Positions 26,534 to 35,170 of a stretch of DNA of 64,000 nucleotides are shown piece after piece. Below the pieces are notes generated by a model. That model saw only the letters and a list, made by a program, of their open reading frames with translations. It ran no database searches and was not told where the DNA came from. Position 1 is the stretch's first letter, and the number at the start of each line of letters is the position of its first letter. The DNA is from Dechloromonas hankyongensis (lineage in GTDB: Bacteria; Pseudomonadota; Gammaproteobacteria; Burkholderiales; Rhodocyclaceae): contig NZ_JAKLTN010000001.1 of NCBI RefSeq assembly GCF_022012295.1, positions 930,001 to 994,000 on the forward strand. Direction: 5' to 3'. Made by a program: the position numbers and the translations under genes.

Positions 26534-27871
26534 ATGAACGTTTTACTCTTATACAACTCAACCCAAACGTTCACGAATACCGTCTACGAACACCTTGCCA
26601 GCTTCGCAGATTACTCTAGTCATCGGGTGTTTTATTCCCATTCCGACCCTGTATCGGAACTCAATCTTGATCTTGAAAATTTTGATGCCGTAGGTATTCA
26701 TTTCTCGATCAGGCTGCCGTTTGATCAGGTCTCAGCTTCAGTTGAAAAGGCACTCAAATCATTTAACGGATTGAAGTTTTTATTCATTCAAGATGAATAC
26801 GACTATCCTCGCAGGACTTGGTATTGGATTCAGAGCCTAGGAATCAATCTAGTGTTCACAGTAGTGCCAGAGGCAGGAATTGAAATCGTTTACCCAAAAG
26901 CAGAATTCCCGCATACACGTTTCGTCACGAATCTAACTGGCTATGTGCCGGAAAAACTCCCGCCCACTCAAGATTTGCCAAGGCCCTCTGAGCGAAGTCT
27001 TATGGTGGGCTACAGGGGGCGACCCCTGCCAATTCGCTATGGGCAGCTTGGCATTGAAAAAATTGCAATTGGTCAAATTGTTAAAAAATACTGTGATCAA
27101 TTTGATGTAAATGGCGACATCGCATGGAGTGAGGAAGCTCGCATCTATGGCTCAAAGTGGTACGACTTCGTTGTGTCGTGCAGGTCTATGCTGGGTTCTG
27201 AAAGTGGTAGCAATGTGTTCGATTGGGATGGAACCTTACACGAAGTTATCGAACGGTACCGTAGGGACAATCCAAGAGCGTCAGATGAAGAAGTCTATAG
27301 AGATATTGTTCGGCCAAGGGAAATCGATGGTCTCATCAATCAGATTTCACCGAGAGTCTTCGAAGCAATTGCCTCGCGAACAGTCTTGGTCTTGTTTGAA
27401 GGCGAGTATTCGGGTGTGATCCGACCTGGGGAGCATTTCATCGCATTAAAGAAAGATGGTAGCAATTTAGATGATGTTGTTCGACTGTTAAAGAATGAGG
27501 ACTATGTTGATGCTATGGCGGATCGCGCATGGAAAGACGTAATCGTTTCTGGGAAGTACTCGTATAAGTCATTTGTCGGCATGGTTGATAAGGAATTGGA
27601 GCGCTCCGCCAGCGTGTTGGCGTGTTGTAAGGGCTCCTTTTCAAAGCGCGTCGATAACTCTTTAACGCCAATCACAACAAGCCCGATTAGAGCCAATCCG
27701 CCCCAGCCCTCTACGGACACGATTATCAATACTGTGGTTGGGGCTGTGGACTCAAAAGATTTGCTCAGGAGAACTGCTATCTATCTATGGTGGAAACTAC
27801 CTGAGTCGGTGAGGCTCGTGTTGAAGCCGATGTTAAAGCCGATGTTAAAGCGGCTCATTCAAAGAGGTTGA
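26534..27871 (+). CDS. Glycosyltransferase-like protein, CgeB-like family (first of a paralogous pair)
   Basis: 445 residues, seven bases after the methyltransferase. It begins NVLLLYNSTQTFTNTVYEHLASF, has FIQDEYDYPRR and TNLTGYVPEKL, then a C-terminal GT-B-like half: LGSESGSNVFDWDG, QISPRVFEAIASRTVLVLFEGEYSGVIRPGEHFIALKKDGSN, closing with a KYSYKSFVGMVDKEL helix. These resemble CgeB-type glycosyltransferases. The gene ends in an imperfect 12-base repeat (LKPMLKPMLKRL). A paralogue lies on the other side of the second asnB. Function not assigned. Confidence 0.68.
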   Translation: MNVLLLYNSTQTFTNTVYEHLASFADYSSHRVFYSHSDPVSELNLDLENFDAVGIHFSIRLPFDQVSASVEKALKSFNGLKFLFIQDEYDYPRRTWYWIQSLGINLVFTVVPEAGIEIVYPKAEFPHTRFVTNLTGYVPEKLPPTQDLPRPSERSLMVGYRGRPLPIRYGQLGIEKIAIGQIVKKYCDQFDVNGDIAWSEEARIYGSKWYDFVVSCRSMLGSESGSNVFDWDGTLHEVIERYRRDNPRASDEEVYRDIVRPREIDGLINQISPRVFEAIASRTVLVLFEGEYSGVIRPGEHFIALKKDGSNLDDVVRLLKNEDYVDAMADRAWKDVIVSGKYSYKSFVGMVDKELERSASVLACCKGSFSKRVDNSLTPITTSPIRANPPQPSTDTIINTVVGAVDSKDLLRRTAIYLWWKLPESVRLVLKPMLKPMLKRLIQRG

Positions 27872-27877
27872 GTACAA

Positions 27878-29782
27878 ATGTGTGGAATCTTTGGTCTTCT
27901 TTCAGACCAGTCTCGCGCCATTGATGAGTCATCAGCAGACTTAGATGCCGGCTTGACCCGCATCCGGCACCGTGGCCCCGACGGCACAGGAAAATGGGTA
28001 TCTGACAGTGGCCAGGTGGCCCTAGGGCATGTGCGCCTCTCCATTATTGATTTGGAAACGGGCGCGCAGCCGATGCACAGCGACGATGGCCGCTACACCA
28101 TTATCTATAACGGTGAGATATTCAACTACATCGAGTTGCGAGCAGAGTTGGGGGAAAGCCAGTTTCGCACCCATTCTGACACAGAGGTGGTGTTACGGGC
28201 GTTCCATCGCTGGGGTTCCGACTGTGTGAACAAGTTGCGGGGCATGTTTGCCATCGCCATTTGGGATGCTGTTGAGCGACGGCTTTTCTTGGCACGCGAC
28301 CGGTTCGGTATCAAGCCGCTGTACTGGACTAAGACATCCCAAGGTTTCTATTTCGCATCCGAGGTCAAGGCTTTACTGCCGTTTCTTGACCGGCGTTCCG
28401 TCAACAGTGCGGCGCTCTCCGATTACTTCACCTTTCAGTTTTGTCTGGGTGAAAAGACTTTGATGGATGGCGTTTGGCAAATGCCAACCGCTCACTTTGC
28501 CTACGTCTCCCCAGATCAGCAGCCCAAGATACAGCGCTACTGGGAGGTTCATTACGAGGTTGATTTCGATCATACTGAGCAGTGGTTTACCGAGCGTCTG
28601 CGCGATCTACTGCAAGACTCTGTGAGCATGCACATGCGGGCTGACGTGGAGGTGGGGAGTTATGTGAGCGGGGGGGTGGACTCAAGCCTGTTGGCTTCTC
28701 TGGCACGTGGCGTGCGGCCAGATGGTCCATTTAAGGCATTTAACGGCCGCTTTATGGATGGCCTTGATTTTGATGAATCTCACTACGCTAAAGCCCTGGC
28801 GGATGAGCAAAACATGCAACTGCATGTGGCAGATATTAGCGAACAGGACTTTGTAGATCACATCTCCAAAATCATTTGGCATCTGGATCAGCCAACGGCA
28901 GGCCCTGGGTCTTTTCCGCAATACATGGTTTCCAAGCAGGTAGGGCAGCACATCAAGGTAGTACTTGGCGGGCAAGGCGGGGATGAAATTTTTGGCGGCT
29001 ATGCACGATACCTGGTAGCTTACTTTGAGCAGTGCATCAAGGGCGCTATTGATGGAACGCTTCACAACGGTAATTACGTTGTGTCCTACGAATCCATTAT
29101 TCCCAACCTGGAAACCCTGCGTCAATACAAACCCATGTTGCGCGAGTTTTGGGCGAGTGGCCTGTTTGGTGAGCGTGATGAGCGCTACTGGCGCCTGGTC
29201 AACCGGGCCAATACCTTTGGCAGCATTCTGGTGCCTGATGCCATTGATCAACGTGCCACCTTCGAGGAATTCAAGAGCATTTTTTGGGGCAGCAATGTGG
29301 GCAAGGAGTCTTACTTTGATTCCATGACGCACTTTGACTTCAAAACGCTGCTACCCGCGCTGCTTCAAGTAGAAGACCGCATGAGCATGGCACACGGCGT
29401 GGAAGCCCGCGTGCCGTTCCTTGATCATCCCTTGGTGGAGTTTGCCGCCACCATTCCGGCGGACATCAAGTTCCGCAATGGCGAACTAAAGCGTTTGCTG
29501 AAGGCCGTGTTCGGCAACCACTTGCCCTCAGCCATCCGTGACCGCAAAGACAAGATGGGCTTTCCGGTTCCGTTGAACCTGTGGCTTAAGCGCGGCGGCC
29601 CGGCAAGAGATTTGATAGGCGACATTCTGGGCTCTCGGAGCGCCCGCACACGCCCCTATCTAAGCAACGGATTGTCGATTGATGCGGTTCTTGATTCGCA
29701 AAGTGCCTATGGGCGCAATCTTTGGGCATTGCTGAGCCTTGAGTTGTGGCACCAACAGTTTGTGGATCGTGCCGGTGTCTAA
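27878..29782 (+). CDS. asnB: Asparagine synthase-like glutamine amidotransferase (second copy)
   Basis: 634-residue AsnB-family enzyme: Cys2 (MCGIFGLL), RIRHRGPDGTG, HVRLSIIDLETG, YNGEIFNYIELR, PP-loop SYVSGGVDSSLL (Ser at about 264, encoded through a G7 tract at 28670-28676), GGQGGDEIFGGYARYL. Both glutaminase and synthetase residues are present. It is clearly distinct from the copy at 13292, so the two probably amidate different residues. It sits between two paralogous glycosyltransferase-like genes, suggesting a module; the next gene overlaps its end. Confidence 0.88.
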   Translation: MCGIFGLLSDQSRAIDESSADLDAGLTRIRHRGPDGTGKWVSDSGQVALGHVRLSIIDLETGAQPMHSDDGRYTIIYNGEIFNYIELRAELGESQFRTHSDTEVVLRAFHRWGSDCVNKLRGMFAIAIWDAVERRLFLARDRFGIKPLYWTKTSQGFYFASEVKALLPFLDRRSVNSAALSDYFTFQFCLGEKTLMDGVWQMPTAHFAYVSPDQQPKIQRYWEVHYEVDFDHTEQWFTERLRDLLQDSVSMHMRADVEVGSYVSGGVDSSLLASLARGVRPDGPFKAFNGRFMDGLDFDESHYAKALADEQNMQLHVADISEQDFVDHISKIIWHLDQPTAGPGSFPQYMVSKQVGQHIKVVLGGQGGDEIFGGYARYLVAYFEQCIKGAIDGTLHNGNYVVSYESIIPNLETLRQYKPMLREFWASGLFGERDERYWRLVNRANTFGSILVPDAIDQRATFEEFKSIFWGSNVGKESYFDSMTHFDFKTLLPALLQVEDRMSMAHGVEARVPFLDHPLVEFAATIPADIKFRNGELKRLLKAVFGNHLPSAIRDRKDKMGFPVPLNLWLKRGGPARDLIGDILGSRSARTRPYLSNGLSIDAVLDSQSAYGRNLWALLSLELWHQQFVDRAGV

Positions 29783-31172
29783 GAACGTACTCTTTTGTTA
29801 TTCGCGCCTGCCGTCTTTTACCAATGCGGTGAGAGACTATGTGCAGGCGTTTGGCGATTACTCGGTGCATCGAATCCATTATTACGATATGGATTCAGGG
29901 CCGCTGGATTTCGACCTTGAGCCATTCGACTGCATTATTTTTAATTATTGCTTCTGGGCGCGCTGCCTATCCGTTTCGCCGGATTTTAGAGAGCGTGTTG
30001 CAGATTTCTCCGGCTTGAAGATAGCCATTCTTCAAGACGAATATGAGTACTTTCTTTGGCACGAAAAAACGCTGATTGCGTTAGGCATAGACACCATCGT
30101 TACCTGCGTGCCAGAGGCCCACTGGCGTGACGTTTTTCGTGATGATGCTTTCAGGCGCGTTACCTTTTTCAATGCTCTTACGGGGTACGTACCGGATAGC
30201 CTTTTGAGTTTGTCGAACTCCGCCAAGCCTCTTGTTGAGCGGGGTTGGATACTGGGATATCGAAGCAGACCGGTTCCGTTTGCTTATGGACGGCTCACAC
30301 AGGAAAAGCTTCTTATCGGGCAGCGCATGAGGCAAATCTGCGCAGAGAGGTCCATTCCAGCCAACATTGATGTCACGGAAGAGTCTCGAATTTATGGGGC
30401 GGCATGGCCTGAGTTTGTTGGGAACTGCAGGGCTGTGTTGGGCACAGAGAGCGGTTCCAATGTTTTTGACTTTGATGGATCGACCAAGCCCGCCATTGAA
30501 GCTTTTCTTAAAGAGCATCCAGATGCCGACTTCGAATCTGTGCACGAGTGCTTTTTGCAGGGCCGCGATGAGACGATCCACATGAACCAGATCTCTCCCA
30601 GAATTTTCGAAGCAATTGCTTTGAGAGCAGGGCTGGTTCTTTTTGAAGGCAACTATTCGGGCGTTGTTAGGCCATGGGAGCATTTCATTCCATTGAAGAA
30701 AGATTTCAGCAATGTGGATGAGGTTTTTTCTGCGCTTGAAGATTTGCCAAGCCTGGAGGCCATGATTCAGCGTGCGTATGACGATGTGATCGCCTCAGGC
30801 AAGTATCACTTCCGAACCTTTATCGGCATGCTGGATGCGCATGTTGAAAATGCGAAATTGCCGGGTAAGGGTTACGAGCCTTGCTATGGGTTGATTGCGT
30901 GGCGCGTATCTGCTGATGCAGCGCTCAAGGTAATTTCTGGCCAGCGCATACAAACCCCTACCAGCAAGCCGCTCCGACACTTTGACCTGATACCCGACCC
31001 CGTTGTGAGCGTGCGCATTAACTGGGGGGCGCTGCACCGTGCGTTAATGCGGCGTTATGAAACTGTTCTGTATTCACCAATGGGACGTAAGTGCAATGCG
31101 TACTTGCAAGGCAATGCATTGGTGTACGCCACGGTGCGAAAGTGCGTGCGACTTTTGACAGGCAGGTGGTAG
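29775..31172 (+). CDS. Glycosyltransferase-like protein, CgeB-like family (second of a paralogous pair)
   Basis: Homologous throughout to the 26534 protein: SKNVLFCYSRLPSFTNAVRDYVQAFGDYSVHRIHYYD aligns with its start, ILQDEYEYF, NALTGYVPDSL, GTESGSNVFDFDG, QISPRIFEAIALRAGLVLFEGNYSGVVRPWEHFIPLKKD and KYHFRTFIGMLD recur in the same order. About 465 residues. GTG 29775 (overlapping the asnB stop) is preferred; GTG 29769 is close by. The pair could be two transferases forming successive linkages. The specific sugar is unknown. Confidence 0.66.
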   Translation: MSKNVLFCYSRLPSFTNAVRDYVQAFGDYSVHRIHYYDMDSGPLDFDLEPFDCIIFNYCFWARCLSVSPDFRERVADFSGLKIAILQDEYEYFLWHEKTLIALGIDTIVTCVPEAHWRDVFRDDAFRRVTFFNALTGYVPDSLLSLSNSAKPLVERGWILGYRSRPVPFAYGRLTQEKLLIGQRMRQICAERSIPANIDVTEESRIYGAAWPEFVGNCRAVLGTESGSNVFDFDGSTKPAIEAFLKEHPDADFESVHECFLQGRDETIHMNQISPRIFEAIALRAGLVLFEGNYSGVVRPWEHFIPLKKDFSNVDEVFSALEDLPSLEAMIQRAYDDVIASGKYHFRTFIGMLDAHVENAKLPGKGYEPCYGLIAWRVSADAALKVISGQRIQTPTSKPLRHFDLIPDPVVSVRINWGALHRALMRRYETVLYSPMGRKCNAYLQGNALVYATVRKCVRLLTGRW

Positions 31173-31173
31173 C

Positions 31174-32703
31174 GTGCAGCAGGTGTTGCCTTCCGGCTAT
31201 TTGCCATTGGTTTCCATCATTGTGCCCATCACCGATGATGCACATGAGAGCGGAAGGCGTATGGACTTGGCTCGCGCGCAAACCTGGCATGGGCTGGAAG
31301 TGATTCCGGTTCAAGTCCAAGGGGCTACCGGAATTGCCCAGGCCGTGAATGTGGGTCTTTCGGCCTGCAAGGGTGACTTTATCAGCCTGCTGCTTCCTGG
31401 TGCTAGCTACGCCCCAGACAAGATTGCAATGCAGGTAGCGTTTGCTGTGCAGTTTGACTTGCAGGAGGCTGTGGTTTTTTGTAACTACACCATTGTGGAT
31501 AGTCGGCTTGAAGGTGGTCAACTCATTACTTTGCCATCAGTCGATCCTGCATCGATGTTTCGTAAAATTTATTGCGGATTGCCGATTGATTGCAGTACGT
31601 TGTTGGTTTCACGGAAAGCCTTAACAGACTTGGGGGGGCTTGATGAGCGCTGCGGCGTGGCTGCATTGCATGGTTTTGTTCTGGCCCTGAGCCAGCATGC
31701 AGATATGGTGGGCATGGCTGCGAATTTGGTTTGCTGTACTAGGCAGGCCCATTTCACTGGTGCGGAGAAGTCTTGTCTGCGTGTTTTGTATAAGGAATTG
31801 CTTTCAGACCTTGTGCGGTCTAGCAAGGGCGATGTTTACGATGCTGACGTGTTTTCAGTACTGGGTGAAGCAGCGGCGGCACGGTTGGAACAGAGATTGC
31901 CTCTCGCGGCATGGGATGCCTGGTGTGCCGCACGAAAACTACAGGGCCAAAGCGGGGATGGCCGTCGTGCCTTGTCGTCGTTTGCCAAACCTTTGTTGCG
32001 CAGCACTTGGCGCCGCCTTCCTGTTTGGTTAAAGCACTTATTACGGACGATCCTACCCAGCCAAGCGGAAAATGTCAGCTCGCGTCTGGATTTTTCCGCC
32101 ATCTACCGTGATAACGGATTCGTCGGTACCGAGTCCCTCTCAGGCGCAGGCTCTACCAGCTTCCAGACACGCGTCATACGGCAGAAACTGCCGGCGCTCT
32201 TTAGAGAACTGGGGGTCAAGAGTGTTCTCGATATTCCTTGCGGGGACTTCCACTGGATGCGCAATGTGGACCTTTCAGGCATTTACTACACCGGTGCGGA
32301 TGTGGTGGAAGACATGGTCCGAAAAAACCAGCAGCTGTTCGGTGGCCCGTTGCGGGCGTTCGAGTGTGTCAACCTGATTACCGGCCCTCTACCAGTCGCA
32401 GACCTAGTTTTTTGTCGCGACTGCCTGGTGCATTTGCCTTTCGAAGATGCCTTGGCAGCCATTGAGACCATTCGACAGAGCAAGTGCCAGTGGCTGTTGA
32501 CGACAACGTTCACGCGGGATACACCCAACGCCGACCTGGATGCGGCAGGCTGGCGCGCACTGAACTTGACCCTCCCCCCTTTCAACTTGCCCCAGCCTGC
32601 ATTGCTGATATCGGAGAAATGCACCGAGGCTGGTGGTTTAGCAGGGGATAAATCGCTAGGGCTGTGGCGTATTGCCGATTTACAAACGCTCGAACTGGCT
32701 TGA
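31174..32703 (+). CDS. Glycosyltransferase-2-like domain fused to SAM methyltransferase
   Basis: 509 residues from GTG 31174. The N-terminal ~280 residues look like a GT-A family 2 domain (PLVSIIVPITDDA at the start, GIAQAVNVGLSACKGDFISLLLPGASY), but where such enzymes have an acidic DxD-like motif this protein has LLPGASY (residues 73-79), so catalysis is doubtful. The C-terminal half is a methyltransferase: SVLDIPCGDFHWMRNV near residue 350, TGADVVEDMV and DLVFCRDCLVHLP. A domain fusion, possibly with the GT half serving as a sugar-recognition module. A G7 tract lies at 31632. Confidence 0.72.
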   Translation: MQQVLPSGYLPLVSIIVPITDDAHESGRRMDLARAQTWHGLEVIPVQVQGATGIAQAVNVGLSACKGDFISLLLPGASYAPDKIAMQVAFAVQFDLQEAVVFCNYTIVDSRLEGGQLITLPSVDPASMFRKIYCGLPIDCSTLLVSRKALTDLGGLDERCGVAALHGFVLALSQHADMVGMAANLVCCTRQAHFTGAEKSCLRVLYKELLSDLVRSSKGDVYDADVFSVLGEAAAARLEQRLPLAAWDAWCAARKLQGQSGDGRRALSSFAKPLLRSTWRRLPVWLKHLLRTILPSQAENVSSRLDFSAIYRDNGFVGTESLSGAGSTSFQTRVIRQKLPALFRELGVKSVLDIPCGDFHWMRNVDLSGIYYTGADVVEDMVRKNQQLFGGPLRAFECVNLITGPLPVADLVFCRDCLVHLPFEDALAAIETIRQSKCQWLLTTTFTRDTPNADLDAAGWRALNLTLPPFNLPQPALLISEKCTEAGGLAGDKSLGLWRIADLQTLELA

Positions 32704-32715
32704 GCCGTGCAAGCG

Positions 32716-33945
32716 ATGCGCGTGTTTATACTTCCCTCATGGTGCCCAACCGCTGAGCAGCCTTTGAGTGGCACCTTTTTTGTCGAGCAAGCCCATGCAA
32801 TGGCTTTGCTACGGCCTGATTGGATTGTTGCAATATGCCAGTTTGACCTAGCGCGATCGCGCATGCCTTGGCGTCCTTGGGAGATGCCGCGGTTTGTGAA
32901 GGATTGGATGAGTATTCCACGGATGGAGCGCCTAGAGGCGCAGTCCGGTTTGCACGAGTACCGAGTATGGTCGCCTTACCTTCCTCGCTTCGGGCGGCAG
33001 ATTAAATGGGTTGTTAACGCCAAAGCCCTAGCTTCACAGGCCAGATTGGCGCTGGAGGACTTTATTCAACGCTTTGGCAAGCCCGATCTGATCCATGCCC
33101 AAGCTGTCTATCCCGGTGGTGCTGCTGCAGTCGCACTGGGAAAAGCATACGGCATTGCTGTCGGTCTGACAGAACACCTAGGCCCTTTTCCTCCGCCAAC
33201 GTTGTGTCTGCCCAGCGGGCAAGTCATGCCGCTGGTGGTCGATGCCTATGGGGGTGCATCGCTGTGTAGCGCAGTGAGTCAGTCTTTGGCACATCGTGTC
33301 AGGGAACTAGGCCTAGCAAATGAGGTAACGGTCCTGCCCAATTTTTTGCCTGACCAGTTTGGTCTATTGGCTGACCAACGGAGCCCTGCGGGGAGCGGAT
33401 TTTCATTTCTCAGCGTAGGCGGTCCCAGCCATGCAAAAGGCACTGATGTGCTTTTGAAAGCACTGGCTAAAGTGAGCTCCGGTGTCACTCTGCGAGTGGT
33501 TGGAGATGGTCCAGAGATGGCTTTCTTCCAGCACTTGGCTGACGATCTGGGGCTCTCTGAGCGGGTGCGGTGGTTGGGTGCGATACCGCGTGACCAGATG
33601 CCTGAGCACTATCAGACCTGCGACGCCTTTGTCCTGCCAAGCCAGGGAGAAACCTTCGGCGTTGCCTTCATTGAGGCGTTGGCTTTTGGAAAACCACTGA
33701 TAGCTACGCGTTGTGGTGGGCCTGAGGAGATCGTGAATGCGCGTAACGGATTGTTGGTGCCAATGAATAGTGTGGATGATTTGGTGGTCGCCATGCAGGA
33801 CATGGTTGCACATGCAGGACGCTATAAGCCGGAAATATTGCGCGCAGATTTTCTTGCTCGCTTCTCGGCGAGTGGGGCGCTCGCTCGCATCGAAGCGTGG
33901 TACCACGCGGTTGTGCGTACAGGCGAACTCAAGGTGGCGTCATAA
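32716..33945 (+). CDS. Glycosyltransferase family 4
   Basis: About 409 residues from ATG 32716 (frame open to GTG 32707). GT-B fold: MRVFILPSWCPTAEQPLSGTFFVEQAHA at the N-terminus, KPDLIHAQAVYPGGAAA, SVGGPSHAKGTDVLLKAL with the nucleotide-binding start of the second domain, and PSQGETFGVAFIEALAFGKPLI with the E-x7-E motif, then PEEIVNARNGLLV. A retaining transferase adding a sugar to the lipid-linked chain. Ends one base before the next glycosyltransferase starts. Confidence 0.85.
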   Translation: MRVFILPSWCPTAEQPLSGTFFVEQAHAMALLRPDWIVAICQFDLARSRMPWRPWEMPRFVKDWMSIPRMERLEAQSGLHEYRVWSPYLPRFGRQIKWVVNAKALASQARLALEDFIQRFGKPDLIHAQAVYPGGAAAVALGKAYGIAVGLTEHLGPFPPPTLCLPSGQVMPLVVDAYGGASLCSAVSQSLAHRVRELGLANEVTVLPNFLPDQFGLLADQRSPAGSGFSFLSVGGPSHAKGTDVLLKALAKVSSGVTLRVVGDGPEMAFFQHLADDLGLSERVRWLGAIPRDQMPEHYQTCDAFVLPSQGETFGVAFIEALAFGKPLIATRCGGPEEIVNARNGLLVPMNSVDDLVVAMQDMVAHAGRYKPEILRADFLARFSASGALARIEAWYHAVVRTGELKVAS

Positions 33946-33946
33946 C

Positions 33947-35170
33947 ATGAAAAACTTGAAACCGTCCGTTGTGATGCTGACGCCAGATCGTCAAATCGAC
34001 CGCAGAATTTTATTGAGTGCGGACAGCCTGGAAGCCGCCGGTTGGGAGGTAACTATCATCGCCATGCCTCTGGACGAGCAGGCAACTGATGATCGACGCG
34101 TGGTACGAATCGGTTCGAAAGCAGGCCCTATCAGTAGGGAAAACCGGGTGCTGGAAGCATATCGTTGGATACGTGGTCATTTGCCGATGAATGGCCGTCT
34201 GATGCGCTGGATGAAACGGTTAACTTGGCGCTATCTGGTGGACCAGGAATCGTTTTATTCCAAGCTGTTCTACAGCACTGCGTCGCAGTATGCACCGCGC
34301 GTGTTTGTGGCCAATGATTTACCCATGTTGCCTGTGGCTGGGCGACTGGCCAAGGAGTGCGGAGCTAAGTTGGTGTATGACAGCCATGAGCTCTACAGCG
34401 AGCAAGAATTTTCTGAGCGCGAGAAGCGACGCTGGTCCGAGATAGAGGCCAAATACATCGGTGCTTGCGACGTGGTGATTACAGTCAACCAGTCGATCGC
34501 AACTGAACTGGAGCAGCGGTATGGCGTAAGCGGTGTCCGGGTGATCTACAACGCAGAGCGCACCCCTCAAGCATCGATCATGACACGTCGTCTGCATGAA
34601 ATCTTTGGCTTGCCGCTTGATAAAAAAATTCTGTTGCTGCAGGGGGGGCTATCTGCCGGGCGTAACTTGGAGGTGCTGGTAGATGCGATGCGCTATGTGC
34701 AAAACACGTCCGTGGTGCTTGTTGTGCTTGGTGACGGACTTTTGTTGTGCAGTCTTCAGAAGCTGGCGCGACAACAGGAACTCAAGGGGCGAGTCTATTT
34801 TCATGCCGCCGTGCCACAAAACGAATTGCTGGCACTGACCGCCGCCGCAGATGCCGGCGTGATTCCCTATCAGGCCACTTGCTTGAACAATCACTACTGC
34901 ACGCCGAACAAGTTGTTTGAGTTTATTGCGGCTGGTCTGCCGATTCTGGCAACGGATTTGCCTGAGGTTCGAAGATTGGTTGAAGGGCTGCAGATTGGCC
35001 TAGTGGGCGACACCGGCTCCCCCCAAAAGCTGGCGGCATTGGTGGATGATTTTTTCTCGGACGAACATCGATTTGCTACTTGGAAAGCCCAAGTAAAAGT
35101 GGCGCGTGAGCTTATTTGCTGGGAGCAGGAAGAGAACAAGCTGGTCGAAATTTACGGGACATTGCAATGA
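33947..35170 (+). CDS. Glycosyltransferase family 4 (GT-B)
   Basis: 407 residues from ATG 33947; frame open to 33770 over the previous gene and not used. Motifs: DRQIDRRILLSADSLEAAGWEVTIIAMP, AKLVYDSHELYSEQEFSERE, LQGGLSAGRNLEVLVDAM, VPQNELLALTAAADAGVIPYQ and NKLFEFIAAGLPILATDLPEV. The C-terminal nucleotide-sugar half is intact. Four-base ATGA overlap with the following gene. Donor and linkage not predictable from sequence. Confidence 0.85.
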   Translation: MKNLKPSVVMLTPDRQIDRRILLSADSLEAAGWEVTIIAMPLDEQATDDRRVVRIGSKAGPISRENRVLEAYRWIRGHLPMNGRLMRWMKRLTWRYLVDQESFYSKLFYSTASQYAPRVFVANDLPMLPVAGRLAKECGAKLVYDSHELYSEQEFSEREKRRWSEIEAKYIGACDVVITVNQSIATELEQRYGVSGVRVIYNAERTPQASIMTRRLHEIFGLPLDKKILLLQGGLSAGRNLEVLVDAMRYVQNTSVVLVVLGDGLLLCSLQKLARQQELKGRVYFHAAVPQNELLALTAAADAGVIPYQATCLNNHYCTPNKLFEFIAAGLPILATDLPEVRRLVEGLQIGLVGDTGSPQKLAALVDDFFSDEHRFATWKAQVKVARELICWEQEENKLVEIYGTLQ

